39,322 nt of DNA, taken from NCBI GenBank assembly GCA_007695145.1, contig REEI01000065.1, positions 1 through 39,322 on the forward strand, in the 5' to 3' direction. The DNA is from Saprospirales bacterium (GTDB taxonomy: Bacteria > Bacteroidota > Bacteroidia > Chitinophagales > Saprospiraceae). A program made the translations under genes and the position numbers. Below, piece after piece: positions 22,832-32,784 of the stretch (its first letter is position 1; each line of letters starts with the position of its first letter). The notes below the pieces were generated by a model. That model saw only the letters and a list, made by a program, of their open reading frames with translations. It was not told where the DNA came from and made no database searches.

Positions 22832-25800
22832 ATGAAAAGCTTTCTTAAATTATTGATTATCAGTATGTTAATGGGGGGGGTGGAATAGTTTATTCTCAAT
22901 GCTCAAATCCACCTGCCTTCGATGGCCCACCCTCACACCAGGCAGCATTTGAAGCGATGAACATACCTTGTGCATGGACAATTACTCAAGGCGATCCAAA
23001 TATTACAGTTGCAGATATGGACCGATATCAGACCAATGCCCATACTTCTCTTGCAGGTAAAGTAGTCGAAATAGTTGGTAATTGTGATCCGAGTATAGAG
23101 ACAGGAACAGAACCCCCTCATCATGGACTCATGGGTTTGGGAGCAGTAGCCGCCAAGACTGATGGGAATTGTGTGTCCGGTAGTGGCGGCCTTACTACAG
23201 TGGCAGGTTTTTGCGATTGCTCTAATAATTCTACAGTGCAGAATGTGGTTGATAGGGGGTATAAAATAATTGTTATAAATTGCTGGTGGACAAGTGGTTT
23301 GTCTAAATCTAAATTTGAAGAGTGGACTTCTCAGGGGGTAACTTTTGTCTTATCAGGTCTTAGTCAGCACTTTGAGGCAAATGATCCAGACGGACTTCAT
23401 AGCGTTCCTGGTGTAATACATACAGGTAGAACTTTTGCTAATGGGGATTTTTGGCAGTATGGATCCAGTCCAAATATGAATTTAGATGTGTTGGCTGTAA
23501 CAGAAGGTCTATACAGATTAGAACCTGCCAATTCATGCGGAATAACCGGAGCAGGGACTTCAGTAGGAGCACCTACAATTGCAGGTGTGGTTGCATTAAT
23601 GAAGTCTGTAAATCCTTGTCTTTCCCCGGGTGATATTGAAGAAATATTGGTTGCAACCTCTGGTCCCATCCCCTCCAATGCTCCACCCGGCACAACACGA
23701 GGTGGAATTATTGATGCTTATGCAGCAGTACAAATGGCACAAAATTATCAGGCCCCGGATGTTGTTTTTGATGTTAATGAAACGATCAATAATTTACATG
23801 TTTCGGGCAATCTGATAATTGAGGATGGTGCAATTGTTCAAATTCAAGGGAATCTTTCAACGGGATCTGAAAGCAGAATTTTTATTGAATCCGAATCAAA
23901 ATTGTTGGTCACCGGAACAATAGAAATGGGTCAGGATGCCAGAATTATTGTCAGAAGAGGTGCTGAGATGACAGTCGATGGAGGAACAATAACCACTCAT
24001 GAATGTGCAGAAAATTGGAAGAGAATATACGTTGAGGGAAATATCAACGAAGAGCAGCAACTTCCTGGATTTGTAACTAATCCTAACCAAAACGGGGTTT
24101 TATATTTAAAAGATGCACTTTTGGAGAATGCCGAGGTGTTTATATCCATGCACCCAACCTATCTAGGTTGGCCTACCTATGCAGAATATTACGGAGGGCA
24201 TGTTACTGCTGAAAATACCACCTTCAGAAATGGAAAGAGTGTAGCCGGCTTTATGCAATACTTTAGGCAAGATAAAAGCAAGTTTATAAATTGTACAATT
24301 GGTGATGTTAGAAATGGGATGACACACTGGTCCAATTTTGGCACCACCTATGAAGGCAATACTTTTAAAAACATCGAAAGTTCTGCTATTTACACCTACG
24401 ATGCGGCCATAATAGTAAAAAACGGAAATACTTTTGACAACAGCAACCACAATGAATTTGATCAGGCAGGAATACACCTATTCCACACCTTTCCTAATAT
24501 CAATGGTTCTGTCATTGGTACTGAGTCAACTTCCCCAAATACTTTTTTGGGTGGGTTTAATGGTATTTTTTCTGATGCCGGAGCACCTCTGGTAAATAAT
24601 ATTGAAGTCAAAAACAATCTATTTATCGGTGGTGATCAGGCACTGACCTTCCAGGGCGCTTCCCGACACGATGTAATGAAAAATGATTTCAATGGTGCAG
24701 TATGGGGAGTTACCGTAGTTGGAAACGGGCCGTATTTTAATGTCCTCAAAGACAATCAATTTTCGGGCAACGGGGTTGGCATCTATGCCTTTTACGACAA
24801 TTCAAGGTTTAGTTTTATATCCAATTGCTTTGATTATACCGGCAGAAGAGATGTTAGGGTGTATAGAGGGGATATCATTGAATTCCTCGGTGATTTAAAT
24901 TTTGGTGCATCCAATATTTTTTCTGAAAGTATAACTGCCAGACGGATATTAATGACCCCTTCTCAGTCCTATGAGCACCATTATTTTATTGAAGAGGGGA
25001 CTCCCACTCAGGATCGATTGGTACCCGTTAGTAATTTTAGTTCTAACTTTAATTATCCCACCAATAGGTTTGAATCCGAAGGTACAAGGGAGGGTAATTG
25101 CGCAGACATACCAGGCTTGCCGGTAAATCACTATCATTGTACTTTGCCAACAGGCAAACAGGCCTTACTGGCCTATATCCAGGATCTGGAAGATGATGTA
25201 GAGGACCTGAAGGCGCTGCTGGGCAGTGTGCCGGATCAATCAGCCCAATGGATAGAAATTCAGGTACTCATTCAAAATGCCAAAAGATGTATTCAGAAGG
25301 CCAAACATCTTCTCATCTACACCTTTATAGATGTACCTGAATCAGAATTAACCCAGCTGATAGCCTATTTTGATCAGGATGAATTCCTCTACAAAACACA
25401 TATATTTGGACTTTTGGCTTCAAGACAAAATTACCAGTTAGCAGCTAGCTACATCAACAGCATGCAGACTTCAACCCAGGAGGAGACTGACTTTATCTTT
25501 ACTCAGACATTGAACCTAAATCGCCTTGAGAATCATGAGTATGTGCCGGATAGCATTGAACTAATTGATTTGTACCAAATTGGGATCAAAACCGATCCTT
25601 TGGCCGGATATGCGCGCTCCCTTTATCAATACTTTACCGATGAGAAAATTGATCTCGGTCTTGAGGAGGATGATGATTTGAGTGAAAATAGGTTTATCCC
25701 CGAAATAATGGATGAAAAGCAATCAATAGTTAAGCTCTATCCCAATCCATTCTCCGATATGGTTTCCATTGACTACCGTTTCATCAATGATACTGGTATA

Positions 25801-25968
25801 GAAATTTTTAATACTGTTGGTCAGTTGGTTTGGTTTGCTGATTTTTCAAAAGGTGAGGGATTTGAAAATATAGACTTGTCTAAAATGCACCCGGGTATTT
25901 ATTATGTCCTTATTACCGATAAGAAAACCGAAACGACTTTATATGTTGAGAAGATAATCAAACATTAA
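22832..25968 (+). CDS. Subtilisin-like (S8) surface protease with beta-helix region and T9SS tail; frame broken at a G8 tract
   Basis: From the ATG at 22832 a signal peptide (MKSFLKLLIISMLMGG) runs into a G8 run and stops at TAG. One more G (or two fewer) joins it to the long frame as ...GGGGIVYSQCSNPPAFDG..., giving about 1,045 residues. Counted from the internal ATG at 22957, the catalytic triad is D22 (VADMD), H56 (HHGLMGLG) and S202 (GAGTSVGAP). Then come parallel beta-helix repeats (about 290-690), a helical region (about 720-900) and a T9SS type A sorting domain (LYPNPFSDMVSIDYRF to the end). In the sequence as given, no signal peptide is in frame with the protease, so it is off or misassembled. 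Predicted to be a surface protease. Confidence 0.88.
22873..22880 (+). repeat. G8 homopolymer in the signal-peptide region
   Basis: Eight G follow AT at 22871-22872. With eight the frame ends at a TAG; with nine or six the signal peptide is in frame with the S8 protease. This is the classic layout of a slipped-strand phase-variation switch. Confidence 0.8.
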
Positions 25969-25979
25969 CTCCAAACCAC

Positions 25980-26004
25980 GGGGAGGGGAAAATCGCCTCT
26001 CCCC
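25980..26004 (+). terminator. GGGG/CCCC hairpin between T9SS genes
   Basis: GGGGAGGGG pairs with CCTCTCCCC (9 bp, one G-T pair) around a 7-base loop. It begins 11 bases after the protease stop and ends 16 bases before the next ATG. It is like the hairpin at 5162-5198 in position and in its GGGG start. Confidence 0.5.
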
Positions 26005-26020
26005 ATTTTAAATAAAACAC

Positions 26021-27676
26021 ATGAAATATTCAATTTCATTCATCATATTTTTTCTATTCCTTAGCCATCTCCAATCTCAGAGTGTTTTTTCAAAGGTCTG
26101 GGACCCCGACGGCCTGGATGTTCACAGCTGGGTGAAGCACTCAGTAATGGATAAAGATACTATGATCTATTTCGCGCACAATGTTTGCAATTATATTGAC
26201 GACGACAACTACAACCTCTGTACCACCATAGGGCGCATGGATAAAAACGGAAACATACTGACAGAAGTGACCTACAATGATCTGGTCTGGAGGTCACTTC
26301 GCAATGCCGGCATACTGATGGGTGATCACATCTATGTACTGGCCAATGAAGGCAGGTATGAGGACCCTCGGTTGTATATATTAAAAATAGATAAAAACTC
26401 TCTTGAATTGGTAGAAAAAGTGGAGTACGAGCTCGGCCTGGATGTGTCCTGGTTTTATCAGGAGTCCTCGCTGGTAGAATACAAAGATTACCTCGTGGCA
26501 AGTGGCTGGACCGAATTAGCTAGTACTGGAATATGGCAGAGTTTTTTGCTATGGATCGACAAGTACTCCCTGGAATTGAAATATTTTCAGTTTTTTGACC
26601 CTCCTTTCGAATTCTCAAAACTTTACCCGGAATTGCAATTTTGGGGAGATGATGATTTGTTGACTGTTTATTTTATTGTCCTGAGTGTTGCAAGCGATGA
26701 GTTTCCGGGCACACTGGGAAGCTCCCGTGGATTTATGAAATACAATCGGGACAGGGAATTGGTCTTCCATTATCTGGATACCCTAAGTGGCCAGGGAAAT
26801 TCATACTTTCACTATGGTTTACTGATGGAGAACGGGAGTATGGTCTATCATCAACCCTATAACCATCGGGGATTTGAGATTCAAAACGGAGCCGATTTTG
26901 AGGTGATTAGCATCAACCAGGAAAGGCAGTTCAACTGGCGGTTTAATCAAGTGGGATTCAGTCCCTATGGAAAAAAACAATTGTTGAAATTGACTGAAAC
27001 AGCAGACGGTAATCTATTGGGTTGCGGCCGACTTTATTGGCATTTCAACTACCCCAATCTGCACGAATTCAATTTCTTTACCGACACCATTCCACCCAGG
27101 CCGGATTCTCTTGAATATTATCAGGCCCCATATATCATTAAAATAGATAGTGAAACCGGAGAAATGTTGTGGGAATATGCCTTGATAGACTTTAAAAATT
27201 ACGGTTACAATAAGCGGCCTGAATCCTGCCAGGGAATTCATGAATTATCTGATGGTACACTGATGGGGTATGGACCCTATTCAACCATTGGACACGATGG
27301 AATGCTGGGAGGAATTAGTAAAAGCTGGGCATTTCGTATACCTGCGAATCCCTGTCCGGAAGATGAGATGGAATGTGGGTTTGAGCGCTACCTTACCAAT
27401 TCAGTTGAGCAAGTGTACATAGACCTCAATGCAGAAAGGAGGTTCACCTTTTTTCCCAATCCGGGTACAGGCACTTTTTACCTGAAAGATGCCCTGGGTG
27501 AGAGCAATGAAATAATCATCAATCTGTATGACTCTACCGGACGATTGATAGATCGAAAGCGGCAGTATTCCACGGATCCGTTTTATGTAGCCGATCCGGT
27601 AAGAGGGATTATCTATGTGGAAATTTTCGACAAGCAGAGACAATTTATTCAAAGCGATTTGATTATGAAACAGTGA
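26021..27676 (+). CDS. Secreted T9SS type A protein, probable propeller
   Basis: The 551-residue protein has a signal peptide (FFLFLSHLQSQ). The central part has repeating segments that read like a beta-propeller, for example IYVLANEGRYEDPRLYILKI, YLVASGWTELASTGIWQSFL and TADGNLLGCGRLYW. It ends in a T9SS sorting domain: FTFFPNPGTGTFYLKD, INLYDSTGRLIDRKRQY and RGIIYVEIFD. It lies 52 bases after the S8 protease gene and may be co-transcribed, with the hairpin acting at the junction. No enzyme motif is seen. Confidence 0.82.
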   Translation: MKYSISFIIFFLFLSHLQSQSVFSKVWDPDGLDVHSWVKHSVMDKDTMIYFAHNVCNYIDDDNYNLCTTIGRMDKNGNILTEVTYNDLVWRSLRNAGILMGDHIYVLANEGRYEDPRLYILKIDKNSLELVEKVEYELGLDVSWFYQESSLVEYKDYLVASGWTELASTGIWQSFLLWIDKYSLELKYFQFFDPPFEFSKLYPELQFWGDDDLLTVYFIVLSVASDEFPGTLGSSRGFMKYNRDRELVFHYLDTLSGQGNSYFHYGLLMENGSMVYHQPYNHRGFEIQNGADFEVISINQERQFNWRFNQVGFSPYGKKQLLKLTETADGNLLGCGRLYWHFNYPNLHEFNFFTDTIPPRPDSLEYYQAPYIIKIDSETGEMLWEYALIDFKNYGYNKRPESCQGIHELSDGTLMGYGPYSTIGHDGMLGGISKSWAFRIPANPCPEDEMECGFERYLTNSVEQVYIDLNAERRFTFFPNPGTGTFYLKDALGESNEIIINLYDSTGRLIDRKRQYSTDPFYVADPVRGIIYVEIFDKQRQFIQSDLIMKQ

Positions 27677-27691
27677 CATTTTTTTACTAAG

Positions 27692-27847
27692 GGCTTGTGC
27701 AATAATAACTTACTCATTTAGCCTCGTTCTTTTGCACGCTAACTGCGTTAAAAAGCTTCCCCGTAGCTCCACTATGCCTACGTTTTTAGCCTTGTTAGCA
27801 CACTAAACAACTTCGGCTATTCTAAGGAACTTATTTTTGCGCAAGCC
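27692..27847. repeat. MITE-like palindromic element, copy 2
   Basis: The ends are 17-bp inverted repeats with two mismatches: GGCTTGTGCAATAATAA at 27692-27708 and TTATTTTTGCGCAAGCC at 27831-27847. Inner arms such as GCTAA/TTAGC also pair. The core at 27746-27794 (CGTTAAAAAGC, CGTAGCT, CTATGC, CGTTTTT, GCC) matches the reverse strand of the core of the element at 21897-22062, although the end repeats differ. No coding potential. Confidence 0.72.
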
Positions 27848-27877
27848 ATAAACTATTTAAAACCTAAATAGGAGAAC

Positions 27878-28801
27878 ATGAAAATTACAAAATTTAGTTT
27901 TATCCTGGCATGCATTTATTTTTTACTTTCGGTCTGCAATAGTTCCCTCCACAGCCAGTGCATGGTAGATGCGGGGCCTGATTTGGGGATATGTACGGAT
28001 AAGGAAGGTGCATTTTCACCCAATCAGATCGAGGCAAATGTTACCGGTGGCACCCCTCCCTATACCATAAGATGGGAAGCGAATCATCCTTCGGGTACCC
28101 ACAATATTCCAAATCGTACGGCTTCCTACTTTCTGGATGACACGACGGCTATCGATCCCGGTATTATCAATCAGCCCTATGATACGACCCCTGTTTTGTT
28201 TCATGTGGTAGTCGAAGATGCAGAGGGTGTGGAGTGCAGGGACAGCGTTTGGGTCACCTTTTCCAGTTTTCTTTTATTTGGAATTGGTATGGAAGTCACC
28301 ATCCAAAAGGGGGAAACCACCACCATACATCCCAATGTCGATGGAATGATACCCCCACTTACTTTTATTTGGAACCCAGATTACAACATTTCAAATGTAA
28401 ATATACCATTTCCTTTAGTATGGCCCGACACCACTACCTGCTATGAGCTTACCCTGATAGATGGACTGGGCTGTGTATTTTATAACCCTGTTGTCTTTAA
28501 AGTAATTGTTGACTCAACTACCAATGTATCCGAGTTTCATCCGCAACTCAACCTACTGCCTGTTTACCCCAATCCGGCCAGAGATCAAGCAGTAGTGGAT
28601 TTGCCGGATCCCCTAAACAGCGGGTTTTTGTACGTCACCGATCGCTCCGGCACTTTGGTGATGAAGCAAACCCAGGTAGGTGCAACTGAGAAGTTGACCC
28701 TGGAGGTGGGACACCTGACCGCCGGGATTTACAGTATTGTTCTGATTGCAGATCTGGCTGATGGGCAGAAAATTTACGAAGCGAGATTGGTGAAAAAATA
28801 G
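27878..28801 (+). CDS. Secreted T9SS type A protein with Ig/PKD-like segments
   Basis: The 307-residue protein has a signal peptide ending SSLHSQ. The start of the mature part, CMVDAGPDLGICTDKEGAFS, then GGTPPYTIRWEAN, is the common 'vdAGpd..iC...GGtpPYty.W' segment of Bacteroidota surface proteins with SprB-like or PKD-like repeats. A second such unit follows (IPPLTFIWNPDYNISNVN). The end is a sorting domain: LLPVYPNPARDQAVVDLP, LYVTDRSGTLVMKQT and LTAGIYSIVL. Likely a surface-exposed or released protein of unknown role. Confidence 0.83.
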   Translation: MKITKFSFILACIYFLLSVCNSSLHSQCMVDAGPDLGICTDKEGAFSPNQIEANVTGGTPPYTIRWEANHPSGTHNIPNRTASYFLDDTTAIDPGIINQPYDTTPVLFHVVVEDAEGVECRDSVWVTFSSFLLFGIGMEVTIQKGETTTIHPNVDGMIPPLTFIWNPDYNISNVNIPFPLVWPDTTTCYELTLIDGLGCVFYNPVVFKVIVDSTTNVSEFHPQLNLLPVYPNPARDQAVVDLPDPLNSGFLYVTDRSGTLVMKQTQVGATEKLTLEVGHLTAGIYSIVLIADLADGQKIYEARLVKK

Positions 28802-29164
28802 TTAGATATTAAAGGGGGTGTTTTTTGGCGGAATGAGACAGTGATTGATAAACTGAGGAAACTACTTTCGGCATGCTTATGTCAATTGAAATCCTTCCAA
28901 GACTGGTGTGGGTCAAAATACCTTTACCCAAGAGACGACATGAACCCGATTTTTACGCTGAGATATCACCATTGAGAAACCACTATTACTCTCTGTGCTT
29001 CTGAGGTGGTCAAAAATGCAGGAATGGCAGCCCAAATTTTCTTTAAAAACCTGAATTTACCAGGTCTTTTGATTTTGGTGTCTTAAGGCATAAGAAAGTC
29101 TGAGCATGGAATTTACTATCCCAAAGCTCTCAATATGAAAAGAGATATCCATTTACACAATCCC
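28802..29164. other. Convergent intergenic region
   Basis: It separates the last plus-strand T9SS gene from the minus-strand transporter. A weak hairpin, ACCTG with CAGGT (29049-29053, 29061-29065), is followed by CTTTT and may be a terminator. I saw no credible gene. Confidence 0.5.
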
Positions 29165-30097
29165 CTACCACTTTTTAAATCTTCCCGCCACTCCTTTCCA
29201 TCTGATCCAATATAAGCTTACCCAACCGAAGAAAAAGGTGGTAAAAAAGCTGAACAGACTGTACATCACTGCTACCATCGCCATTTCATTGGAGCCGAGC
29301 AGGGAGGATGCCACAAATATGGCCAGAGCACTATTTTGGAGACCCACTTCTATACCAATAGTCACTTTTTCCTTAGAGGGAAGTCCGAAAAATTCAGAGA
29401 TAAAAACTCCGCCGAAAAAGGCCCCGACATTGAGCAATAAGGCGGCGATCAGAACAATTGGCTGGTCAAACAGACTGATGGAGTCATCATTCTCGGAGGC
29501 CAGGAAAACTCCTATAAACACTACCAAAAGAACCCCGGTCATGATGAATTTCAAAGCTTGTTGTATGCGCTCCATGGTCCGGTTAAAAAGGTGATTGAGC
29601 AATACACCTACGGCACAGGGAAGGATGACAGTCAGCGCAATTTCTCCCACTGTATTCCAAAACGGCAGAACAATATTGCTAGTCTCTCTCATAAAAACGG
29701 TCTGAGCAACACTCACAAATAGAGGTACTGTAAATAATATAAGAAAACTATTGATGGCTGTAAGACTGACCGAGAGGGCTACTTTAGCATTGAGGATGTA
29801 GGTGATAAGGTTGGAGGCACTTCCTCCAGGACAGGCTGCAAGAATAATTAGACCCACTTTGAAAATGGGATCCACCGGCCAGATGATTGCGATTAAAAAT
29901 GCAAATGCAGGTAAAAATAGCATCTGCCCACCCAAGCCAACGAATATGCTTCGTGGATGTCTGAAAATAGAGGTGAAATTTTCGATCCTCAATCCAGTCC
30001 CAATACCGAGCATCACCAATGCAATGGCAGCAGGTAAAAGCTTATCTGAAAAAAGTTCTTGTTCCAAAGGATTAAAAATTTCTATGGTCTGTGACAA
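29165..30097 (-). CDS. BASS-family (bile acid:sodium symporter-like) transporter
   Basis: The 310-residue membrane protein has nine or ten hydrophobic segments. Conserved BASS features are GLGGQMLFLPAFAF, ACPGGSASNLITYILNAKVA (the first crossover region) and EVGLQNSALAIFVASSL (the second). Family members import bile acids, pantoate, pyruvate and other organic anions with sodium. The substrate cannot be told here. It is divergent from the TlpA-like gene. Confidence 0.88.
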   Translation of the reverse strand: MSQTIEIFNPLEQELFSDKLLPAAIALVMLGIGTGLRIENFTSIFRHPRSIFVGLGGQMLFLPAFAFLIAIIWPVDPIFKVGLIILAACPGGSASNLITYILNAKVALSVSLTAINSFLILFTVPLFVSVAQTVFMRETSNIVLPFWNTVGEIALTVILPCAVGVLLNHLFNRTMERIQQALKFIMTGVLLVVFIGVFLASENDDSISLFDQPIVLIAALLLNVGAFFGGVFISEFFGLPSKEKVTIGIEVGLQNSALAIFVASSLLGSNEMAMVAVMYSLFSFFTTFFFGWVSLYWIRWKGVAGRFKKW

Positions 30098-30201
30098 AAT
30101 ACTCTACTCCCGGGCATCTGTCCGGCATAAACGAGGGGCGAATATACTAACAGCTTCTCATTGGAAAGTTTATTTTGTATCGGATTTTAAGTGAGAATTA
30201 A

Positions 30202-30222
30202 CCTCATTGAGAGCCAATGAGG
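30202..30222. promoter_or_regulatory. Possible operator hairpin in a divergent promoter region
   Basis: CCTCATTG (30202-30209) and CAATGAGG (30215-30222) form a perfect 8-bp inverted repeat with a 5-base spacer. Another CTCATTG half-site is at 30157-30163. It lies between the divergent transporter and TlpA-like genes, so a shared operator is plausible. Confidence 0.35.
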
Positions 30223-30319
30223 AGATCTGTTGAGAACGAATAAGGGATCAAATCCATTGCGAAAGAGAGTGAATCAGTTGCTGAGATTTCCTTACTTTTA
30301 CCAAAATAAATTATTCGAT

Positions 30320-31756
30320 ATGAATTTGATGAAATCTCTGTTCGTTCTGCTCTCCGCATTGACTCTCCTTTTTTCTTGTGGAAATAGAGAAGAGGTGGCA
30401 ACCGGCCCAGCAGAAGTCAGTGGTCAGATAACCGGTCTGGAGACACTTGAAATTACGGCAGTAGGAATATATGAACTCGGCAAAACCACCGCAGATGAGG
30501 AGGGATATTTTTCCTTACAATTGGACTTAATTAGGCCCTCTTATGTCCTCTTTAGCGCGCCAGGGTTTTCTTGGGAGCTTTTTTTAGTGCCCGGGGATCG
30601 CGTGGAAATAAAGGCTGACAAAGATTCATGGATAGAGTCCTTCGAAGTGAGGGGTGATCGTATGGTTGAAAACAGCTTCCTCAATGTAGAAAAAAAGCGG
30701 ATTCTTGATGAGTTTCTATGGGAGGATTTAATGGGGCTTTTCCGAAAGGAAAAATTAGAGTACCTGGATCAGATAGATAAGGGAAAAAAAGCATTGAATG
30801 CCGAAATCAATGACTTATACAAAAGTGGAAATATTCACCCGCTCTTTGCAAAGGCAGAAAGAAGCTATCCCGAAGTCCTTAGCGCTATGCTAAACTCAAA
30901 TTATCCCCGCTATCACATGCACATACATGGAATCCAGGATCCCGGTGAACTGGATTTTTCAGCCGGCGAAATGGAGGAACAGTTACTTCAAACCAAGAAC
31001 GATGAACCTGAATTGCTCGCTCTTTCGGTATTTAGAGAACTGTTGAGCATGCAGATGTACAGAGCCTTTGAGGAATACATTGAAGATGAAGTGTACGAAG
31101 GTGATATGTCATTGGTGTTGGCGGCTCAAATTAACGCCATCCACTCCTATTTCAGCCATCCTGATATCGCTGAGTTTATGGTTTACGACCATATCAAAAC
31201 CTCCATTATGGTAGGAGGTCCGGGAGCAATCGATCAATTTTATGATCACTTTATAGAGCATTCCAACCACCAGGAATACATCAATGATCTCAGAGCTTCA
31301 ATGGCCAGATGGGAGCAAATAAGAAAAGGTGTTGAGGTCCCGGACTTTGCCTTTGAAGATGCAGATGGAGAGACCGTAAATCTCTCACAACTCAGGGGTA
31401 AATTGGTTTATATCGACGTTTGGGCAACCTGGTGTGGTCCCTGTTTGCGCGAACACCCTCACTGGGATCAATTGGTAGCTGATTTTGAAGGTGAGAATAT
31501 TGCGTTTCTTGCCGTTTCAATAGACAACAGCAAGGACCCCTGGCTAAGGATGCTAGGCGAAAAAACAATGGCTGGTTTACATTGGTTTGTTGAGAACAAT
31601 TGGAACTCGGATTTCGCCCAACATTTTTTGGTGCAGTCTATTCCCAGATTTATTCTTCTGGATGAAAAGGGTAGGGTGTTGGAACCTTCCGCTGCAAGAC
31701 CCTCCGGCAATATTGGACAAACGATTGCCAATTACCTCTCCGAAAGAAATCTGTAA
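30320..31756 (+). CDS. TlpA/ResA-like thiol-disulfide oxidoreductase lipoprotein
   Basis: With the ATG at 30320 the protein has 478 residues and a lipoprotein signal ending LLFSC (C20). An upstream TTG would add 30 residues before the signal and is unlikely. After a beta-rich N-terminal domain like DUF4369 (about 30-105) and a helical middle, the C-terminal 140 residues are a thioredoxin fold with VDVWATWCGPCLREHP-type wording (CGPC at C372 and C375), FLAVSIDNS and the cis-Pro segment QSIPRFILLD. It would reduce or exchange disulfides in periplasmic proteins. This N-terminal plus TlpA layout is common in Bacteroidota. Confidence 0.88.
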   Translation: MNLMKSLFVLLSALTLLFSCGNREEVATGPAEVSGQITGLETLEITAVGIYELGKTTADEEGYFSLQLDLIRPSYVLFSAPGFSWELFLVPGDRVEIKADKDSWIESFEVRGDRMVENSFLNVEKKRILDEFLWEDLMGLFRKEKLEYLDQIDKGKKALNAEINDLYKSGNIHPLFAKAERSYPEVLSAMLNSNYPRYHMHIHGIQDPGELDFSAGEMEEQLLQTKNDEPELLALSVFRELLSMQMYRAFEEYIEDEVYEGDMSLVLAAQINAIHSYFSHPDIAEFMVYDHIKTSIMVGGPGAIDQFYDHFIEHSNHQEYINDLRASMARWEQIRKGVEVPDFAFEDADGETVNLSQLRGKLVYIDVWATWCGPCLREHPHWDQLVADFEGENIAFLAVSIDNSKDPWLRMLGEKTMAGLHWFVENNWNSDFAQHFLVQSIPRFILLDEKGRVLEPSAARPSGNIGQTIANYLSERNL

Positions 31757-31894
31757 AAATTGTTAGAATTTTGTTCTTCAACCAGAGTTGTTTTAATGAA
31801 GTAGATTTCCCCAACAAATCTGGCATTGACCTTTTTATGTGGCCGGGAATATGTTTTGCTGAATTTAATGACAATTGCTTTCGTTTATTAATTT

Positions 31895-32497
31895 GTGAAG
31901 CTCATTCCTTTTCTCCTGCACCTGGGTACTTTTGCCCTCTTTTTCTCTTCGCTATCTGCACAGCAAAGAGTTTACGATCAATATATTCGCAGCAATAAAG
32001 TAGGAACACTTTCAGTAAGCTGGGAAAAAGATGCAGAACAATCCACCAAGAAGGTAAGGGTAGAGTCGAATGTAAGTGTGAACCTCCTGGTGGTCAGGGC
32101 CACAGTAGATTACCTGGGAATATCAAGATTTGAAGATGGTGTGCTAAAGTCTTCCGAAATCAGGATACTCAGAGATGGAAAACCTCATCAGAACGCAACT
32201 ACACAAAAGAGAAGGGGCCGATACCTGGCTCATATCGACGAAGAAAGGAAATGGATTGACAGAGCTGCTATTCATTTTTCAAGCCTGCTGTTGTACGTTA
32301 AAGAACCTAAGGGAATAGAGGAGGTATATGCAGAGGCCGACGGAATTTTTAACAAACTTGTATATTGCGGAGATGGTGAGTATGAACTGTTTGTAAAGGG
32401 TTCCAGAAACAATTATTACCACTATGAAGGAGGTGTTTTGGTCAAGGCTGTCCTGGATCATTGGATTGCACCGATTACACTCAAGCTGAGGGAATAA
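31895..32497 (+). CDS. Secreted DUF6134-like protein
   Basis: The 200-residue protein starts at a GTG and has a signal peptide ending SSLSAQ. The mature part has a repeated strand pattern: IRSNKVGTLSVSWEKDAEQS, VESNVSVNLLVVRATVDYLG and SSLLLYVKEPKGIEEVYAEA. The phrase 'S.LLYv.EP.gi..vyaE..G' fits the DUF6134 family, whose function is not known. It follows the TlpA-like gene by 138 bases. Confidence 0.65.
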   Translation: MKLIPFLLHLGTFALFFSSLSAQQRVYDQYIRSNKVGTLSVSWEKDAEQSTKKVRVESNVSVNLLVVRATVDYLGISRFEDGVLKSSEIRILRDGKPHQNATTQKRRGRYLAHIDEERKWIDRAAIHFSSLLLYVKEPKGIEEVYAEADGIFNKLVYCGDGEYELFVKGSRNNYYHYEGGVLVKAVLDHWIAPITLKLRE

Positions 32498-32594
32498 GAG
32501 CAATGGTCATTTTTGAGACTTGATGTTGTCGACCGGGCATTTTTCTAAAATAGTACCAACCCTTTGGGTCTACATGGGCTCAATTTTTTCCATT

Positions 32595-32635
32595 AGCCTT
32601 ATCAGAAATCCTTATGGGAAGGAGGGCTTTTTTTT
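32595..32635 (+). terminator. Possible terminator with T8
   Basis: AGCC (32595-32598) can pair with GGCT (32625-32628) around a partly folded interior, followed by eight T. The stem is short. It lies about 100 bases after the DUF6134-like gene. Confidence 0.3.
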
Positions 32636-32679
32636 AATGTTAGACGACAAACCTTTTATTCCAAAATAAGGAAAATTGT

Positions 32680-32704
32680 AAGTGATTCACAGAGATCACT
32701 TTTT
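32680..32704 (+). terminator. Hairpin with T-run
   Basis: AAGTGAT (32680-32686) pairs with ATCACTT (32695-32701) around an 8-base loop and runs into T's. It lies between convergent genes and could end transcription from the plus side. Confidence 0.45.
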
Positions 32705-32784
32705 CATCTTAGAAGTTGACTAATAAACCCCTTCGAGTTCCTGGGCAGCTACGAAGCAATATTGTTTGGAAGAATTTTTTTGCA

